The notes: generated by a model from the sequence alone, not told the origin. Shown: positions 53,317-62,751, counted from the stretch's first letter. The stretch is DNA of 64,000 nt from an uncultured Paracoccaceae bacterium (GCA_947495295.1 CANLYJ010000006.1:161052-225051); one strand, 5' to 3'. Numbers and translations: made by a program.

Positions 53317-53342
53317 GTAAGATGGGTTTAAACCCATCTTAC
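53317..53342. repeat. Perfect 26-bp palindrome at a gene end
   Basis: The arms GTAAGATGGGTTT and AAACCCATCTTAC are exact complements. It includes the stop codon of the adenosyltransferase (53339-53341), so the mRNA end would fold into the hairpin. Confidence 0.8.
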
Positions 53343-53911
53343 CTGTTCGCGCCGGGCACCCATAAAACGTCATCCTTGCCATTATCATTGGCAATCCGGG
53401 AGGCCTGAAAAAACCAGTCTGACAAACGGTTCAGATATTTCACCGCCGCCGGGTTCACCGATTCCATCGTGGCCAGTTCGACCGTCAGCCGCTCTGCCCG
53501 GCGCGACACAGTACGACACAGATGCATATGCGCAGAGAGCGGCGACCCACCGGGCAGGATAAAGCTGCGCAAAGGCTCAACATTCTTGGTCATCGCGTCG
53601 ATTTCCGCCTCAAGCCGTTCCACCTGCGCATCAGACACACGCAAGGGCGGATATTCGGCTTCGGCGTCCTTTTCCATGTCCGGGCGGCACAGATCGGCCC
53701 CCAGATCGAACAGGTCATTCTGGATCATGGCCAGCTGCGCATCGACGTCGCCCGTGGCATGCAGGCGGGCGAGACCGACAGTCGCATTTGTCTCATCAAC
53801 AGTGCCATAGGATGTCACCCGCAACGCATGCTTGGCCACACGGCTGCCATTGCCCAACGCGGTTTCACCTGCGTCACCGGTCTTTGTGTAAATCTTATTT
53901 AAAACAACCAT
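53339..53911 (-). CDS. Cob(I)alamin adenosyltransferase, PduO type
   Basis: It transfers adenosyl from ATP to cob(I)alamin, giving the coenzyme B12 used by methylmalonyl- and ethylmalonyl-CoA mutases. The 190 residues begin MVVLNKIYTKTGDAGETALG, and contain VDETNATVGLAR and RSFILPGGSPLSAHMHLCRT, the PduO signatures. GGAGGG precedes ATG 53911. It starts 2 bases after the twin-transmembrane gene on the same strand. Confidence 0.94.
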   Translation of the reverse strand: MVVLNKIYTKTGDAGETALGNGSRVAKHALRVTSYGTVDETNATVGLARLHATGDVDAQLAMIQNDLFDLGADLCRPDMEKDAEAEYPPLRVSDAQVERLEAEIDAMTKNVEPLRSFILPGGSPLSAHMHLCRTVSRRAERLTVELATMESVNPAAVKYLNRLSDWFFQASRIANDNGKDDVLWVPGANR

Positions 53912-53913
53912 GG

Positions 53914-54120
53914 TTACCCTCCCTGGCGGCGCAGATAGACGAATAGCAAGATCAACAGGACCGCAATAAATTGCGCACCGATCCGCCAACGCATGAGTTT
54001 ATTTGCATATTTCCCGTTGTCTTCGCCGCCTTTCCCGAATGTGCTGATCCCCATAAGCAGGATGCCCAGCACGATCAGAACGGCAAGCGCGACAACCCAG
54101 AAAAGCGGGTCGTTCGCCAT
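53914..54120 (-). CDS. Twin transmembrane protein (HIG1-like)
   Basis: A 68-residue protein with two hydrophobic helices (FWVVALAVLIVLGILLMGI and FIAVLLILLFVYL) around a conserved FGKGG...NKLMRWRI loop, the HIG1-type arrangement. HIG1 proteins associate with respiratory oxidases in mitochondria and some Alphaproteobacteria. It lies directly before the adenosyltransferase. Confidence 0.85.
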   Translation of the reverse strand: MANDPLFWVVALAVLIVLGILLMGISTFGKGGEDNGKYANKLMRWRIGAQFIAVLLILLFVYLRRQGG

Positions 54121-54180
54121 AGCAATGGTCCTTTATTGACGTCACGCGAGATGTAGCAGGCTGCGGGACGAAGGAAACCC

Positions 54181-55008
54181 TCAGACCCGCAAAATCAACG
54201 CGTCCAGCAAGCGGGTCGGCAGGATACGCCGCGCAAACCCCATCAGGTAAGTCGGAAAAGTCACGTAATAACGGGGTTTTGGGCGCTTTGATGTCACGGC
54301 ATGCAGCAGCTTTTTCGTGACAGCGCTGGCAGGCAGTTCAAATGTATCCGGCCCGCTATCGGTATAAAGCCGCTCCCGCAGTTCAATATACTGTTCCTTG
54401 CGGGCGGAATTTTCCCAATCGAACCATTTTTCGAAATGCGGTATGGCGTTTTGCCGGATCTTGGACGTGACAGGGCCGGGCTCGATCAGGATCACCTTGA
54501 TCGGCGTGTCCGCCATCTCAACCCGCAATACATCGGTCAGCCCTTCCAATGCGAATTTCGTGGCCACATAGGCCCCGCGCCAGCGCAGCCCGACAAAGCC
54601 AAGAACGGATGAATTATTGATGATCCGCCCATGCCCTTGCGCACGCATCACTGGGATCACCAGCCGCGTAAGCTCATGATATCCAAACACATTCACTTCG
54701 AAAATCGCGCGCAATGCGCCAATGGGCAGATCTTCGACGGCACCGGGGCAGGCATAGGCCCCGTTATTGAACAAGGCATCCAGCGTCCCACCCGTGGCCT
54801 CCAGCACATCGGCCAGACCATTCACCACGCTATCGGGATCGGCATAGTCGATCCGGGGGGCGTCAAAGCCTTCTGATACCAGCCGGTCACAATCGACCTG
54901 CTGACGACAGCTTGCAAAAACGCGCCATCCAGCAGCTTTTAGCCCGCGCGCCGCATCAAGCCCAATACCAGAAGAGCAGCCCGTAATCAGTATGGTTTTC
55001 TGTGTCAT
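54181..55008 (-). CDS. Short-chain dehydrogenase/reductase
   Basis: A complete classical SDR of 275 residues: TGCSSGIGLDAARGL cofactor motif, FNNGAYACPGAVEDL (in place of NNAG), the catalytic Ser and GAYVATKFALEGL, and a C-terminal region with membrane-associated character (PTYLMGFARRILP). The substrate is unknown. ATG 55008 is chosen; GTG 55044 is possible. It differs from the broken SDR at 2825. Confidence 0.9.
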   Translation of the reverse strand: MTQKTILITGCSSGIGLDAARGLKAAGWRVFASCRQQVDCDRLVSEGFDAPRIDYADPDSVVNGLADVLEATGGTLDALFNNGAYACPGAVEDLPIGALRAIFEVNVFGYHELTRLVIPVMRAQGHGRIINNSSVLGFVGLRWRGAYVATKFALEGLTDVLRVEMADTPIKVILIEPGPVTSKIRQNAIPHFEKWFDWENSARKEQYIELRERLYTDSGPDTFELPASAVTKKLLHAVTSKRPKPRYYVTFPTYLMGFARRILPTRLLDALILRV

Positions 55009-55050
55009 GCCAGACTGTTTGCCCGCCCAGAGGCAAACTGACAAGCGATG

Positions 55051-55542
55051 TTATCCTTCGGATAGCAACCGTTCGGCCATCCAGCCGATTTGGCCAGAGC
55101 CCAAAAGGCGGATTTGCGCCCAACCATCTGCGTTCACGGCCAGAATCTCAGCCTCGGTGCCGCGCGGCAGAGTTTCCAGCACATAGTAATTTGTGCTGGG
55201 GCCGTCGCGCATATTCACCCAATCGCCAGCCACTTTCCAAACCGCAACCCCGTTTGTGGCGGGTGCGGTTTCAGTCACAAAGGCGACCTGTTCGATCACG
55301 GCTTCCGCTTCGGGTGCCGGCGCAGGGATAACGGTATAACCCAGCGGTGGCTCTGCCGGTTCAGGGACCACTGTCGCATCTGCGATTTTGGAAACTGGCA
55401 TGATCGGTTCCACGATCACATCCTCAACCGGGGCCTTGGCGACCGGCATTTTCCGCTCCAACGGTGCGAAATCCGCGCCGCCTGACATCTCATAAAACGC
55501 CCATGCAAACATGGCGCAGGTCACGAATATGAACTTGGACAT
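55051..55542 (-). CDS. SH3-domain protein with N-terminal anchor
   Basis: The 163-residue product has a hydrophobic N-terminus (FIFVTCAMFAWAFYEM), a Pro/Glu-rich spacer (about 25-95), then a bacterial SH3 domain (VNMRDGPSTNYYVLETLPRG, IGWMAERLL). It is probably exported or anchored at the inner membrane, binding peptidoglycan-linked peptides. It ends 42 bases before the SDR start. Confidence 0.85.
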   Translation of the reverse strand: MSKFIFVTCAMFAWAFYEMSGGADFAPLERKMPVAKAPVEDVIVEPIMPVSKIADATVVPEPAEPPLGYTVIPAPAPEAEAVIEQVAFVTETAPATNGVAVWKVAGDWVNMRDGPSTNYYVLETLPRGTEAEILAVNADGWAQIRLLGSGQIGWMAERLLSEG

Positions 55543-55674
55543 GGCAGTGTCCCCTCACTTGTTACAGAATCAACTGTATCACGGATATTTGGTTCCATAT
55601 ATATTTTGCGCGGAAAAGATTCCGGGGAATTTTCCCGACTTTACGGCAGAATCCCCTACCGTTACACCGATGCC

Positions 55675-58011
55675 ATGAGTGATGACAGCGACACCGATCT
55701 TGGTCCCAATGATGTAACCGAAACGCTGCGGCGCGCCATTGGCGATCGCTACCTGACCTATGCGCTGTCCACGATCATGCACCGTGCGCTGCCCGATGCG
55801 CGTGATGGGTTGAAACCTGTGCATCGCCGTATTCTTTATGCGATGTCACGCTTGCGCCTGTCGCCGACCGGTGGCTTTCTGAAATCGGCCAAGATCAGTG
55901 GCGACACGATGGGTGATTTCCACCCCCATGGCGATGCTGCGATCTATGATGCGATGGCCCGCCTCGCCCAGGACTTCAACGTGCGCTATCCGCTGGTCGA
56001 CGGGCAGGGGAACTTTGGCAACATCGATGGGGATAACCCGGCCGCCAGCCGTTATACAGAAGCGCGCATGACCGCTGCGGCAGAGGCGCTGCTGGAAGGG
56101 TTGTCCGAAGATTCCGTTGATTTCCGCGACAATTACGATGGCCGCCTGACCGAACCCGCCGTCTTGCCGGCGACGTTCCCCAACCTGCTGGCCAATGGGT
56201 CCAGCGGGATCGCGGTGGGTATGGCGACCAACATCCCGCCCCACAACCTGCATGAACTCATCGACGCATGTTTGCATCTGATCAAAACACCAGATGCGCG
56301 CGACGATACGCTGCTGAACTACATTCCCGGCCCCGATTTTCCGACCGGTGGCGTCATCGTGGAACCACCGGAAAATATCGCGACAGCCTACCGTACAGGG
56401 CGCGGATCATTCCGCCTGCGGGCGAAATGGGAGGTCGAGGATCTGGGCCGTGGCACATGGCAGGTCGTCGTCACTGAAATCCCCTACCAGGTGCAGAAAT
56501 CCAAGCTGATCGAAAAACTGGCCGAGGTGATCCAGACCAAAAAGGTCCCGCTGCTGGCCGATGTCCGTGATGAAAGCGCGGAGGATATCCGCGTGATCCT
56601 GGAACCCCGTGCCAAGACGGTCGACCCGGAAGTCATGATGGGGATGCTGTTCCGCAACTCTGATCTGGAAACTCGGTTCAGCCTGAACATGAACGTGCTG
56701 ATCGACGGGCTGACGCCCAAGGTCTGCAGCCTCAAGGAAGTGTTGCGCGCTTTCCTTGATCACCGGCGCGAGGTGTTGATCAGGCGCAGCAAGTACCGGC
56801 TGGAAAAGATCGACCACCGGCTTGAGGTGCTTGAAGGGTTTATCATCGCCTTTCTGCATCTGGACCGCGTGATCGACATCATCCGCTATGATGACGACCC
56901 AAAGCGCGCCCTGATGATCGAGGATTGGGCCAAGGATCATGTCCGCGCCACATCTGAAAAAGACTATATTGCCCCCGTCGATGACGATGCAGAGGTGGCG
57001 CTGTCCGAAGTGCAGGCAGAGGCGATCCTGAATATGCGCCTGCGATCCTTGCGGCGTCTGGAAGAACTTGAACTGATCGCAGAACGCGATGCGTTGATGA
57101 TGGAACGGGCCGAGATTGAGGACCTGCTGGACAGCGATGATCTGAAATGGGCAAAGATTGCTGAACAGCTGCGCGAAACCCGCAAGACCTTTGGCCGTGA
57201 CAGCGACGGTGGCGCGCGCCGCACGCAGTTCGCCGAAGCCGCCGAAGTGGTCGAGGTGCCGCTGGAGGCGATGATCGAACGCGAACCGATTACGGTGGTG
57301 TGTTCGAAAATGGGCTGGGTCCGGGCAATGACGGGCCATATCGACCTGACCCGCGAGTTGAAGTTCAAGGATGGCGATGGCCCGCGGTTTATCTTTCACG
57401 CGGAAACAACTGATAAGCTGCTGGTGTTTGGGGCGAATGGGCGTTTCTACACGGTTGGCGCGTCAACCCTGCCTGGCGGGCGCGGCATGGGTGAACCCCT
57501 GCGGCTGATGATTGATCTGCCCAATGATATCGAAATCATTGATATCCTGATCCATAAACCCGGTGAAAAGCTTCTTGTCGCATCGGCAGAAGGGAATGGA
57601 TTCATCGTGCCAGAAGATGACGTGCTGGCGCAGACCCGCACTGGCAAACAAGTGCTGAACGTGAAGGATACTGTGGCCAAGGTCTGTACCCGTTTGGCCG
57701 GTGATCATGTGGCCGTCGTGTCCGAGAACGCGAAATTACTGGTGTTTGACGCCAGTGAACTGCCCGAAATGGGCCGGGGCAAGGGCGTGCGCATCCAGAA
57801 ATACAAAAAGGCCGCCGGACGGCAGGGGACGCTGGAACTTGACGGTGGTTTGTCGGATCTGACAACCTTCCGATGGGAAGACGGGCTGTCATGGCCCATG
57901 GGCGGGGGCAAGACCCGCACCGAACCTGACATGTCCGAATGGAAAGGCGCACGCGCCGGAGTTGGCAAGCGGCCGCCACATGGGTTCCCGAAGAACAATA
58001 AATTCTCCTAG
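55675..58011 (+). CDS. parC: DNA topoisomerase IV subunit A
   Basis: ParC decatenates daughter chromosomes. The 778-residue protein begins MSDDSDTDLGPNDV, has the winged-helix catalytic region with MGDFHPHGDAAIYDAM, the active-site tyrosine in AASRYTEARM, a coiled-coil gate and a C-terminal beta-pinwheel. The quinolone-determining position after HPHGD is Ala, not Ser. I use ATG 55675; the frame is open to 55606 but that extension is not conserved-looking. Confidence 0.95.
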   Translation: MSDDSDTDLGPNDVTETLRRAIGDRYLTYALSTIMHRALPDARDGLKPVHRRILYAMSRLRLSPTGGFLKSAKISGDTMGDFHPHGDAAIYDAMARLAQDFNVRYPLVDGQGNFGNIDGDNPAASRYTEARMTAAAEALLEGLSEDSVDFRDNYDGRLTEPAVLPATFPNLLANGSSGIAVGMATNIPPHNLHELIDACLHLIKTPDARDDTLLNYIPGPDFPTGGVIVEPPENIATAYRTGRGSFRLRAKWEVEDLGRGTWQVVVTEIPYQVQKSKLIEKLAEVIQTKKVPLLADVRDESAEDIRVILEPRAKTVDPEVMMGMLFRNSDLETRFSLNMNVLIDGLTPKVCSLKEVLRAFLDHRREVLIRRSKYRLEKIDHRLEVLEGFIIAFLHLDRVIDIIRYDDDPKRALMIEDWAKDHVRATSEKDYIAPVDDDAEVALSEVQAEAILNMRLRSLRRLEELELIAERDALMMERAEIEDLLDSDDLKWAKIAEQLRETRKTFGRDSDGGARRTQFAEAAEVVEVPLEAMIEREPITVVCSKMGWVRAMTGHIDLTRELKFKDGDGPRFIFHAETTDKLLVFGANGRFYTVGASTLPGGRGMGEPLRLMIDLPNDIEIIDILIHKPGEKLLVASAEGNGFIVPEDDVLAQTRTGKQVLNVKDTVAKVCTRLAGDHVAVVSENAKLLVFDASELPEMGRGKGVRIQKYKKAAGRQGTLELDGGLSDLTTFRWEDGLSWPMGGGKTRTEPDMSEWKGARAGVGKRPPHGFPKNNKFS

Positions 58012-58392
58012 ATGAATGGGTTTGCGCCTGTTTGCGCGGCGGGCCTGCGCGCCCTTTTGGTGGTCATGCTTGTCGCTGGCATGCTGGCCCCGCGCATGTC
58101 TACGGTGCTGGCGCAGGTCATTCCGGGTGTTCAGACAATGGTGATCTGTACCGGCGACGCATTGGTCACGATCACGATGGGCGCCGATGGTGTTCCCATC
58201 GAAACCGAGGATCAGGTCCAGCATCCTTGCGTGATGGCGCCGGACGTTACGCTGGCTGTTGCTAGCCTGCCATTCTGGCAACAACTGGCGGCCGATCACG
58301 CGCATGGTTTTGCCATCAGCGAAAACAGCCGGGTCAGTGTTGATCATCTGACGCGGTTGACCCCGACCCGCGGCCCCCCTGTTTTGGTTTGA
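58012..58392 (+). CDS. DUF2946-like exported protein
   Basis: The 126-residue product has a hydrophobic N-terminus (ALLVVMLVAGMLAP), VICTGDALVTITMG and a single HPC motif, resembling the small DUF2946-type proteins that often precede PepSY genes; their role is unknown, possibly copper or heme related. It begins directly after the parC stop and precedes the PepSY gene by 41 bases. Confidence 0.6.
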   Translation: MNGFAPVCAAGLRALLVVMLVAGMLAPRMSTVLAQVIPGVQTMVICTGDALVTITMGADGVPIETEDQVQHPCVMAPDVTLAVASLPFWQQLAADHAHGFAISENSRVSVDHLTRLTPTRGPPVLV

Positions 58393-58433
58393 TTTCACCC
58401 CCAACAATCAAACCTTAAATCAGGATTATTCCG

Positions 58434-59738
58434 ATGACCGATGCAATCGCGTCGGCACCTGCCGCGTTAATGACGACCGGCGGTGCCTTCTATCGTCTGG
58501 TATGGAAATGGCATTTCCTCGCCTCTCTTTACGTTCTTCCTTTCATGGCCATGTTGGCCATTACCGGGGGGATTTATCTTTACAAACCGCAGATCGAAGA
58601 ATGGCTTTATGCCGACCGTCTGAATGTCGAAATCGGGGCCGAACGGCAAAGCTATGAGGCACAAGTCGCGGCCTTGGCTGAAACGACCGGGGTCAGCCGC
58701 GTCCGTCGTATCAAGATCGAGGATCAGCCGGGTCGGGCCACACTGGTTGAGTTTGACGACGACGATAAGACCCGCAGCTATGCGTGGATCAACCCTTACA
58801 CATCCGAGGTTCTGGCAACCCAGCCGCGTGACGAAACCGCGATGCGTGTCTTGCGCAAGTTTCATGGTGAGTTGCTGCTGGGTGACTTTGGCACCAAATT
58901 CGTCGAACTGGCCGCGCATTGGGCCATCGTGATGTTCATCACCGGGCTCTATCTGTGGTGGCCGCGTGGTCAGCGCACGGTCAAGAAAGCGTTTTCGCCA
59001 CCATCTGGCAAGGGTCGCAGTTTCTGGCGCGAAACCCATCTGTTTACTGGTATTCTTGCTGCCGTATTGGTCATCCCAATCCTGATTTCCGGTCTGCCCT
59101 GGACGGATGTCTGGGGCGGCGGGCTGGATTACGTGCAAGAGCAGACGGGCACAAAATCCCGCAGCTTGCGTTTTGGTGGTGATATCCCGCAATCGACCGC
59201 ATCCCAGGGCACGCCGATGCCCTATGACATGGTTTTTGGCGTGGCCAAGGCAGAAGGGCTGGTTGCACCCTATGAAATACGGCCCCCACGCAAGCCTGAC
59301 GCCGCCTATTGGGTGCGATCCGCCAGCAAGAACCGGGCCGAACAAACTGAACTGATTGTCGATCAATATACCGGTGCCGTCCTCAGGCGGCACGGTTTCG
59401 CAGATAACCCCGCACTCGCCCGGATTGTATCGCAAGGAATCTCGTTCCATCAGGGCGAGCTTTACGGATGGCTTAATCTGGCGCAGAATACCTTAGCTGC
59501 GGTGTTAGCTGTTGTTCTTTCGGTATCGGGTTTTGTGGCGTGGTGGATGCGACGACCTGCGGGATCACTTGGGGTTCCGGCGGCACCTGAAGCATCACTG
59601 GGGACGGGGATGATCGTTCTTGTGATCGGGCTCAGCATTCTGTTGCCGCTAGTGGGCGCGTCATTGATCGTAGCCCTTGTTTTGGATTGGTTGATTTTCC
59701 GCAAGCTGGGGTGGTTTCAAAGCCACCCGGCGACCTGA
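58434..59738 (+). CDS. PepSY-associated transmembrane protein (PiuB-like)
   Basis: A 434-residue membrane protein with four strong hydrophobic segments and PepSY-type soluble parts. FYRLVWKWHFLASLYVLPFM, LLGDFGTKFVELAAHW, and VSFHQGELYGWLN-like repeats carry the histidine-bearing motifs of the PiuB family, linked to iron or siderophore reduction at the inner membrane. AGGATT precedes ATG. No TonB receptor is adjacent. Confidence 0.85.
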   Translation: MTDAIASAPAALMTTGGAFYRLVWKWHFLASLYVLPFMAMLAITGGIYLYKPQIEEWLYADRLNVEIGAERQSYEAQVAALAETTGVSRVRRIKIEDQPGRATLVEFDDDDKTRSYAWINPYTSEVLATQPRDETAMRVLRKFHGELLLGDFGTKFVELAAHWAIVMFITGLYLWWPRGQRTVKKAFSPPSGKGRSFWRETHLFTGILAAVLVIPILISGLPWTDVWGGGLDYVQEQTGTKSRSLRFGGDIPQSTASQGTPMPYDMVFGVAKAEGLVAPYEIRPPRKPDAAYWVRSASKNRAEQTELIVDQYTGAVLRRHGFADNPALARIVSQGISFHQGELYGWLNLAQNTLAAVLAVVLSVSGFVAWWMRRPAGSLGVPAAPEASLGTGMIVLVIGLSILLPLVGASLIVALVLDWLIFRKLGWFQSHPAT

Positions 59739-59799
59739 CTTGACGCCCGGCGGCGGGCAACGCTCCGCCGCCAATACGCATTTTGACGCAGTTCATTAA

Positions 59800-59817
59800 C
59801 TGTCACAAACTTGCAAA
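59800..59817 (+). promoter_or_regulatory. Candidate Pho box upstream of phoX
   Basis: CTGTCACAAACTTGCAAA has one near-consensus PhoB half-site (CTGTCAC) and a weaker second half 11 bases on. It is 52-70 bases before the phoX start, a suitable promoter distance. Confidence 0.5.
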
Positions 59818-59869
59818 AAACCGGCACTAGGGTCGCTTTGATTGTAAATGCCAGCAAGGAGCCAGTGTA

Positions 59870-61750
59870 ATGAAAGATAATGATACTTATGACCTGTCAT
59901 GGGACGAATGGGACGAATTGCAGCGTCCTGCGCCCGAAACCACCCAGTTTGATGAAGTCGTCGAAGCTGCCATTTCCCGCCGGGGCTTTCTAAGCGGTAT
60001 TGTCGCTTACGGCTCTGGCGCGGCGGTGATGGGCACCGGATTGCTGAACAGCACCTCTGCCGAGGCGCAGACAGCGGGCCGCTTTGCATTTACCCCGATC
60101 CCGATCCAGACCGATGGCACTGTTCATGTGCCCGACGGCTATACTTGGGAATCGGTCGCCAAATGGGGTCAGCCCTTGTTCTCGGACGCCGAAGAACTAA
60201 GCCAGGAAACCGGCGTCAGCGTTGGCAGTTCTGATCGTGTATTCGGCGAAAACACCGATGGCATGGAAGCCTTTGTCGTTGGCAATCGTCAGGTCATTGC
60301 CGTCAACCATGAATATGTGAACACCAAGGTGAACCTGCCCGCAAGCGAAGGTGAAACCACAAGCGCCGACGACGTGCTGACATTGCAAAACATGCAAGGC
60401 GTGACGGTGATGGAAGTTGCCGATGGCCCAGACGGTTGGGATATTGTTGTAGATAGCGACCTGAACCGCCGCATTACCCACAACACGCCGATGACGATGG
60501 CAGGCCCTGCCGCTGGTCATCCGCTTTTGCAAACATCGGCTGATCCTGCTGGTACAACTGCGCTGGGTACGATGAACAATTGCGGTGCCGGAAAAACGCC
60601 GTGGGGCACATACCTGACCTGCGAAGAGAATTTTAATGGCTATTTCGGGTCATCTGACCCGGCGTTTGAACCGCCTGAAGGCTATGGCCGCTATGGTATC
60701 GGGATGGAAGGCCGCTATGGCTATGAGCGGTTCGATGAACGTTTTGATGTCAGCCAAAACCCGAATGAACCGCATCGCTTTGGCTATATCGTCGAAATCG
60801 ATCCGACCGATCCCACATCCACCCCGATCAAGCATACCGCACTGGGCCGTTTCAAACATGAAAACGCCGCCGCTGTGATCGCCCCCGATGGCCGCGTTGT
60901 CGTCTATATGGGCGATGATGAACGCGGCGAGTTCATGTATAAATATGTCTCCAACGAACCCTACACACCCGGTGGCAAGACATCTGAGCTGTTGGATGAC
61001 GGGCAGTTATACGTGGCCAAGTTCAGCAATGATCTGACCGGCGAATGGGTGGCCCTGACTCCCGAAGCCACCGGCATGGATGAAGCTGAAATCGCGATCT
61101 TTAGCCGGGTGGCGGCGTCCAACGTCGGCGCAACCACCATGGACCGGCCTGAATGGGTCGCCGTGAACCCGGTATCGGTCGAAGGCTATTGCTGCCTGAC
61201 CAACAACAGGAACCGGGGCGTGAAGCCGAATGCAGGTGGCGACGACACATCCGTTAACGGGCCGAACCCGCGCGCGGAAAACAACTATGGTCAGATCGTC
61301 CGCTGGTATCCCAGCAATGATGACCATGCGGCTGATACGTTCACATGGGACCTTTATGTCATGGCCGGAAACCCAACGGTGCATGATGATGCCTATGGCG
61401 GGTCATCTAATGTCAATGAAGGCAACCTGTTCAACTCACCCGATGGGATGATGTTCGACAGCACTGGCCTGGTCTGGATTCAAACGGACGGCAATGACGG
61501 TAACGAAGGCGACTTTGCCGGTATGGGCAACAACCAGATGCTGGCTGGTGACCCGGCAACAGGTCAGATTGAACGGTTCCTGACCGGGCCAAAAGGGTCA
61601 GAGGTGACGGGGCTGACTTGGTCTGCTGACAGACGCACAATGTTTGTTGGTATCCAGCACCCCGCGGCACCTTTCCCGGATGGTGAAGGCATGTTGCCAC
61701 GATCAACACTGATCGCCGTAAGACGGGACGATGGCGGGCTTGTCGGCTAA
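59870..61750 (+). CDS. phoX: PhoX-family alkaline phosphatase
   Basis: PhoX is a periplasmic or secreted phosphatase that releases phosphate from organic esters using iron and calcium. The 626-residue protein has a Tat signal (SRRGFLSGIV near residue 38) and family motifs GTMNNCGAGKTPWGTYLTCEE in parts, FKHENAAAVI, and MGDDERGEFMYKYVS. AAGGAG precedes the ATG. A putative Pho box upstream fits phosphate control. Confidence 0.92.
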   Translation: MKDNDTYDLSWDEWDELQRPAPETTQFDEVVEAAISRRGFLSGIVAYGSGAAVMGTGLLNSTSAEAQTAGRFAFTPIPIQTDGTVHVPDGYTWESVAKWGQPLFSDAEELSQETGVSVGSSDRVFGENTDGMEAFVVGNRQVIAVNHEYVNTKVNLPASEGETTSADDVLTLQNMQGVTVMEVADGPDGWDIVVDSDLNRRITHNTPMTMAGPAAGHPLLQTSADPAGTTALGTMNNCGAGKTPWGTYLTCEENFNGYFGSSDPAFEPPEGYGRYGIGMEGRYGYERFDERFDVSQNPNEPHRFGYIVEIDPTDPTSTPIKHTALGRFKHENAAAVIAPDGRVVVYMGDDERGEFMYKYVSNEPYTPGGKTSELLDDGQLYVAKFSNDLTGEWVALTPEATGMDEAEIAIFSRVAASNVGATTMDRPEWVAVNPVSVEGYCCLTNNRNRGVKPNAGGDDTSVNGPNPRAENNYGQIVRWYPSNDDHAADTFTWDLYVMAGNPTVHDDAYGGSSNVNEGNLFNSPDGMMFDSTGLVWIQTDGNDGNEGDFAGMGNNQMLAGDPATGQIERFLTGPKGSEVTGLTWSADRRTMFVGIQHPAAPFPDGEGMLPRSTLIAVRRDDGGLVG

Positions 61751-61758
61751 GACATGAG

Positions 61759-61790
61759 AAGGGGCAGGCAAGACATGCCTGCCCCTCTTA
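61759..61790. terminator. Shared terminator of phoX and the CAP gene
   Basis: The 11-bp stem AGGGGCAGGCA/TGCCTGCCCCT (61760-61770 and 61776-61786) lies between two convergent stops. The U tracts are short on both sides. Confidence 0.75.
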
Positions 61791-61806
61791 CTGCTAGATC
61801 GGGTTT

Positions 61807-62751
61807 CTAGACGAACTCCATCGCATCGCAGGATGCGAAGACATCCATTGTCATCTCCTCGAAGTCACCTGCGTCATTTGTCATGACAGTGCTTTCGGGC
61901 GTGGCAAGGAAGCCGACGAAACCAAAGATGAACACGCCGTCATCAGTACCGATATCCAGTGGTTCCATATCGGCAAAGTTGAACTGATCGAAGATCTGAT
62001 CAAACAGCGCCGCGAAATCAAATGAAAGCTCTGGGTCGTCATCATCAGGCATCTCGGTGTCGGGGCCTTCAGCAACCGGTGGTTCCGGTGCGGGTTCTTC
62101 GTCTTCCTCAGGCGTTTCCTCTTCCGGCGTCTCCTCCTCGGGTGTTTCTTCCTCAGGTGTTTCTTCCTCAGGTGTCTCCTCTTCCTCAGGTGTCTCCTCT
62201 TCCTCCGGTGTCTCGTCTACCGGCGTTTCATCGACCGGTGTGACCGGTTCCTCCTCCTCCGGCATTGGGTTGGGGGTTTCTTCTTCTTCTTCTTCCGGGC
62301 TTGGGCTAACGGCATCGGTGCTGCCGAAGTTCTGCGTGATCATCACACCATCATAGCCCTGAAAGTCACCTGTCTCGATGCCGATCCCGATATCTTTCAG
62401 TTCCGGGTTCAGCAGGTTGGCACGGTGCCCGGGACTGTTCATCAGGCTTTCATGAATATCAGCCACATCATCGGCAATACCGGGTTCACCCCGTTCGCTT
62501 TGCCATCCGATGTTTTCAGCCGTGCGCCAATTGCCTTCCAACTTGTAGTCAGTTGCGGCAATTCTGTCGCCAGGATCGGACCCACCAGCGCCAGTATGAT
62601 CGAACACATCATTGTCCAACATCCACTGGCTGTGGTCTTCGCTGGATTCGTTAAGCGCGTTGTTGATCGCCAGTGGATCCAACCCGCGCGACGTGCGTTC
62701 CTCGTTAATCAGTTCAAGCATTAACAGTTCAGCTTCGCTTGCTTGGCTCAT
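61807..62751 (-). CDS. CAP-domain protein with acidic TPEEE-repeat linker
   Basis: The 314-residue protein begins with a CAP/SCP domain (LELINEERTSRGLDPL, HSQWMLDNDVFDHTG, MNSPGHRANLLNPELKDIGIG) and has no classical signal peptide. Residues about 155-225 are a very acidic linker of TPEEE-type units; the C-terminal 80 residues (FDFAALFDQIFDQF) are acidic and hydrophobic. Absence of a signal and the acidic tail would suit type I secretion, though no calcium-binding repeats are seen. Function is unknown. Confidence 0.8.
   Translation of the reverse strand: MSQASEAELLMLELINEERTSRGLDPLAINNALNESSEDHSQWMLDNDVFDHTGAGGSDPGDRIAATDYKLEGNWRTAENIGWQSERGEPGIADDVADIHESLMNSPGHRANLLNPELKDIGIGIETGDFQGYDGVMITQNFGSTDAVSPSPEEEEEETPNPMPEEEEPVTPVDETPVDETPEEEETPEEEETPEEETPEEETPEEETPEEETPEEDEEPAPEPPVAEGPDTEMPDDDDPELSFDFAALFDQIFDQFNFADMEPLDIGTDDGVFIFGFVGFLATPESTVMTNDAGDFEEMTMDVFASCDAMEFV
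62100..62245 (-). repeat. Coding tandem repeat (TPEEE units)
   Basis: Fifteen- to eighteen-base units encode TPEEE and TPEEEE repeats in the CAP protein. Their near identity makes copy-number change by slippage likely between strains. Confidence 0.8.

Noticed and set aside
62057..62356. Plus-strand frame encoding Ser-Ser-Gly-Val repeats
   Set aside because: It is the complement of the TPEEE repeat tract of the CAP gene.
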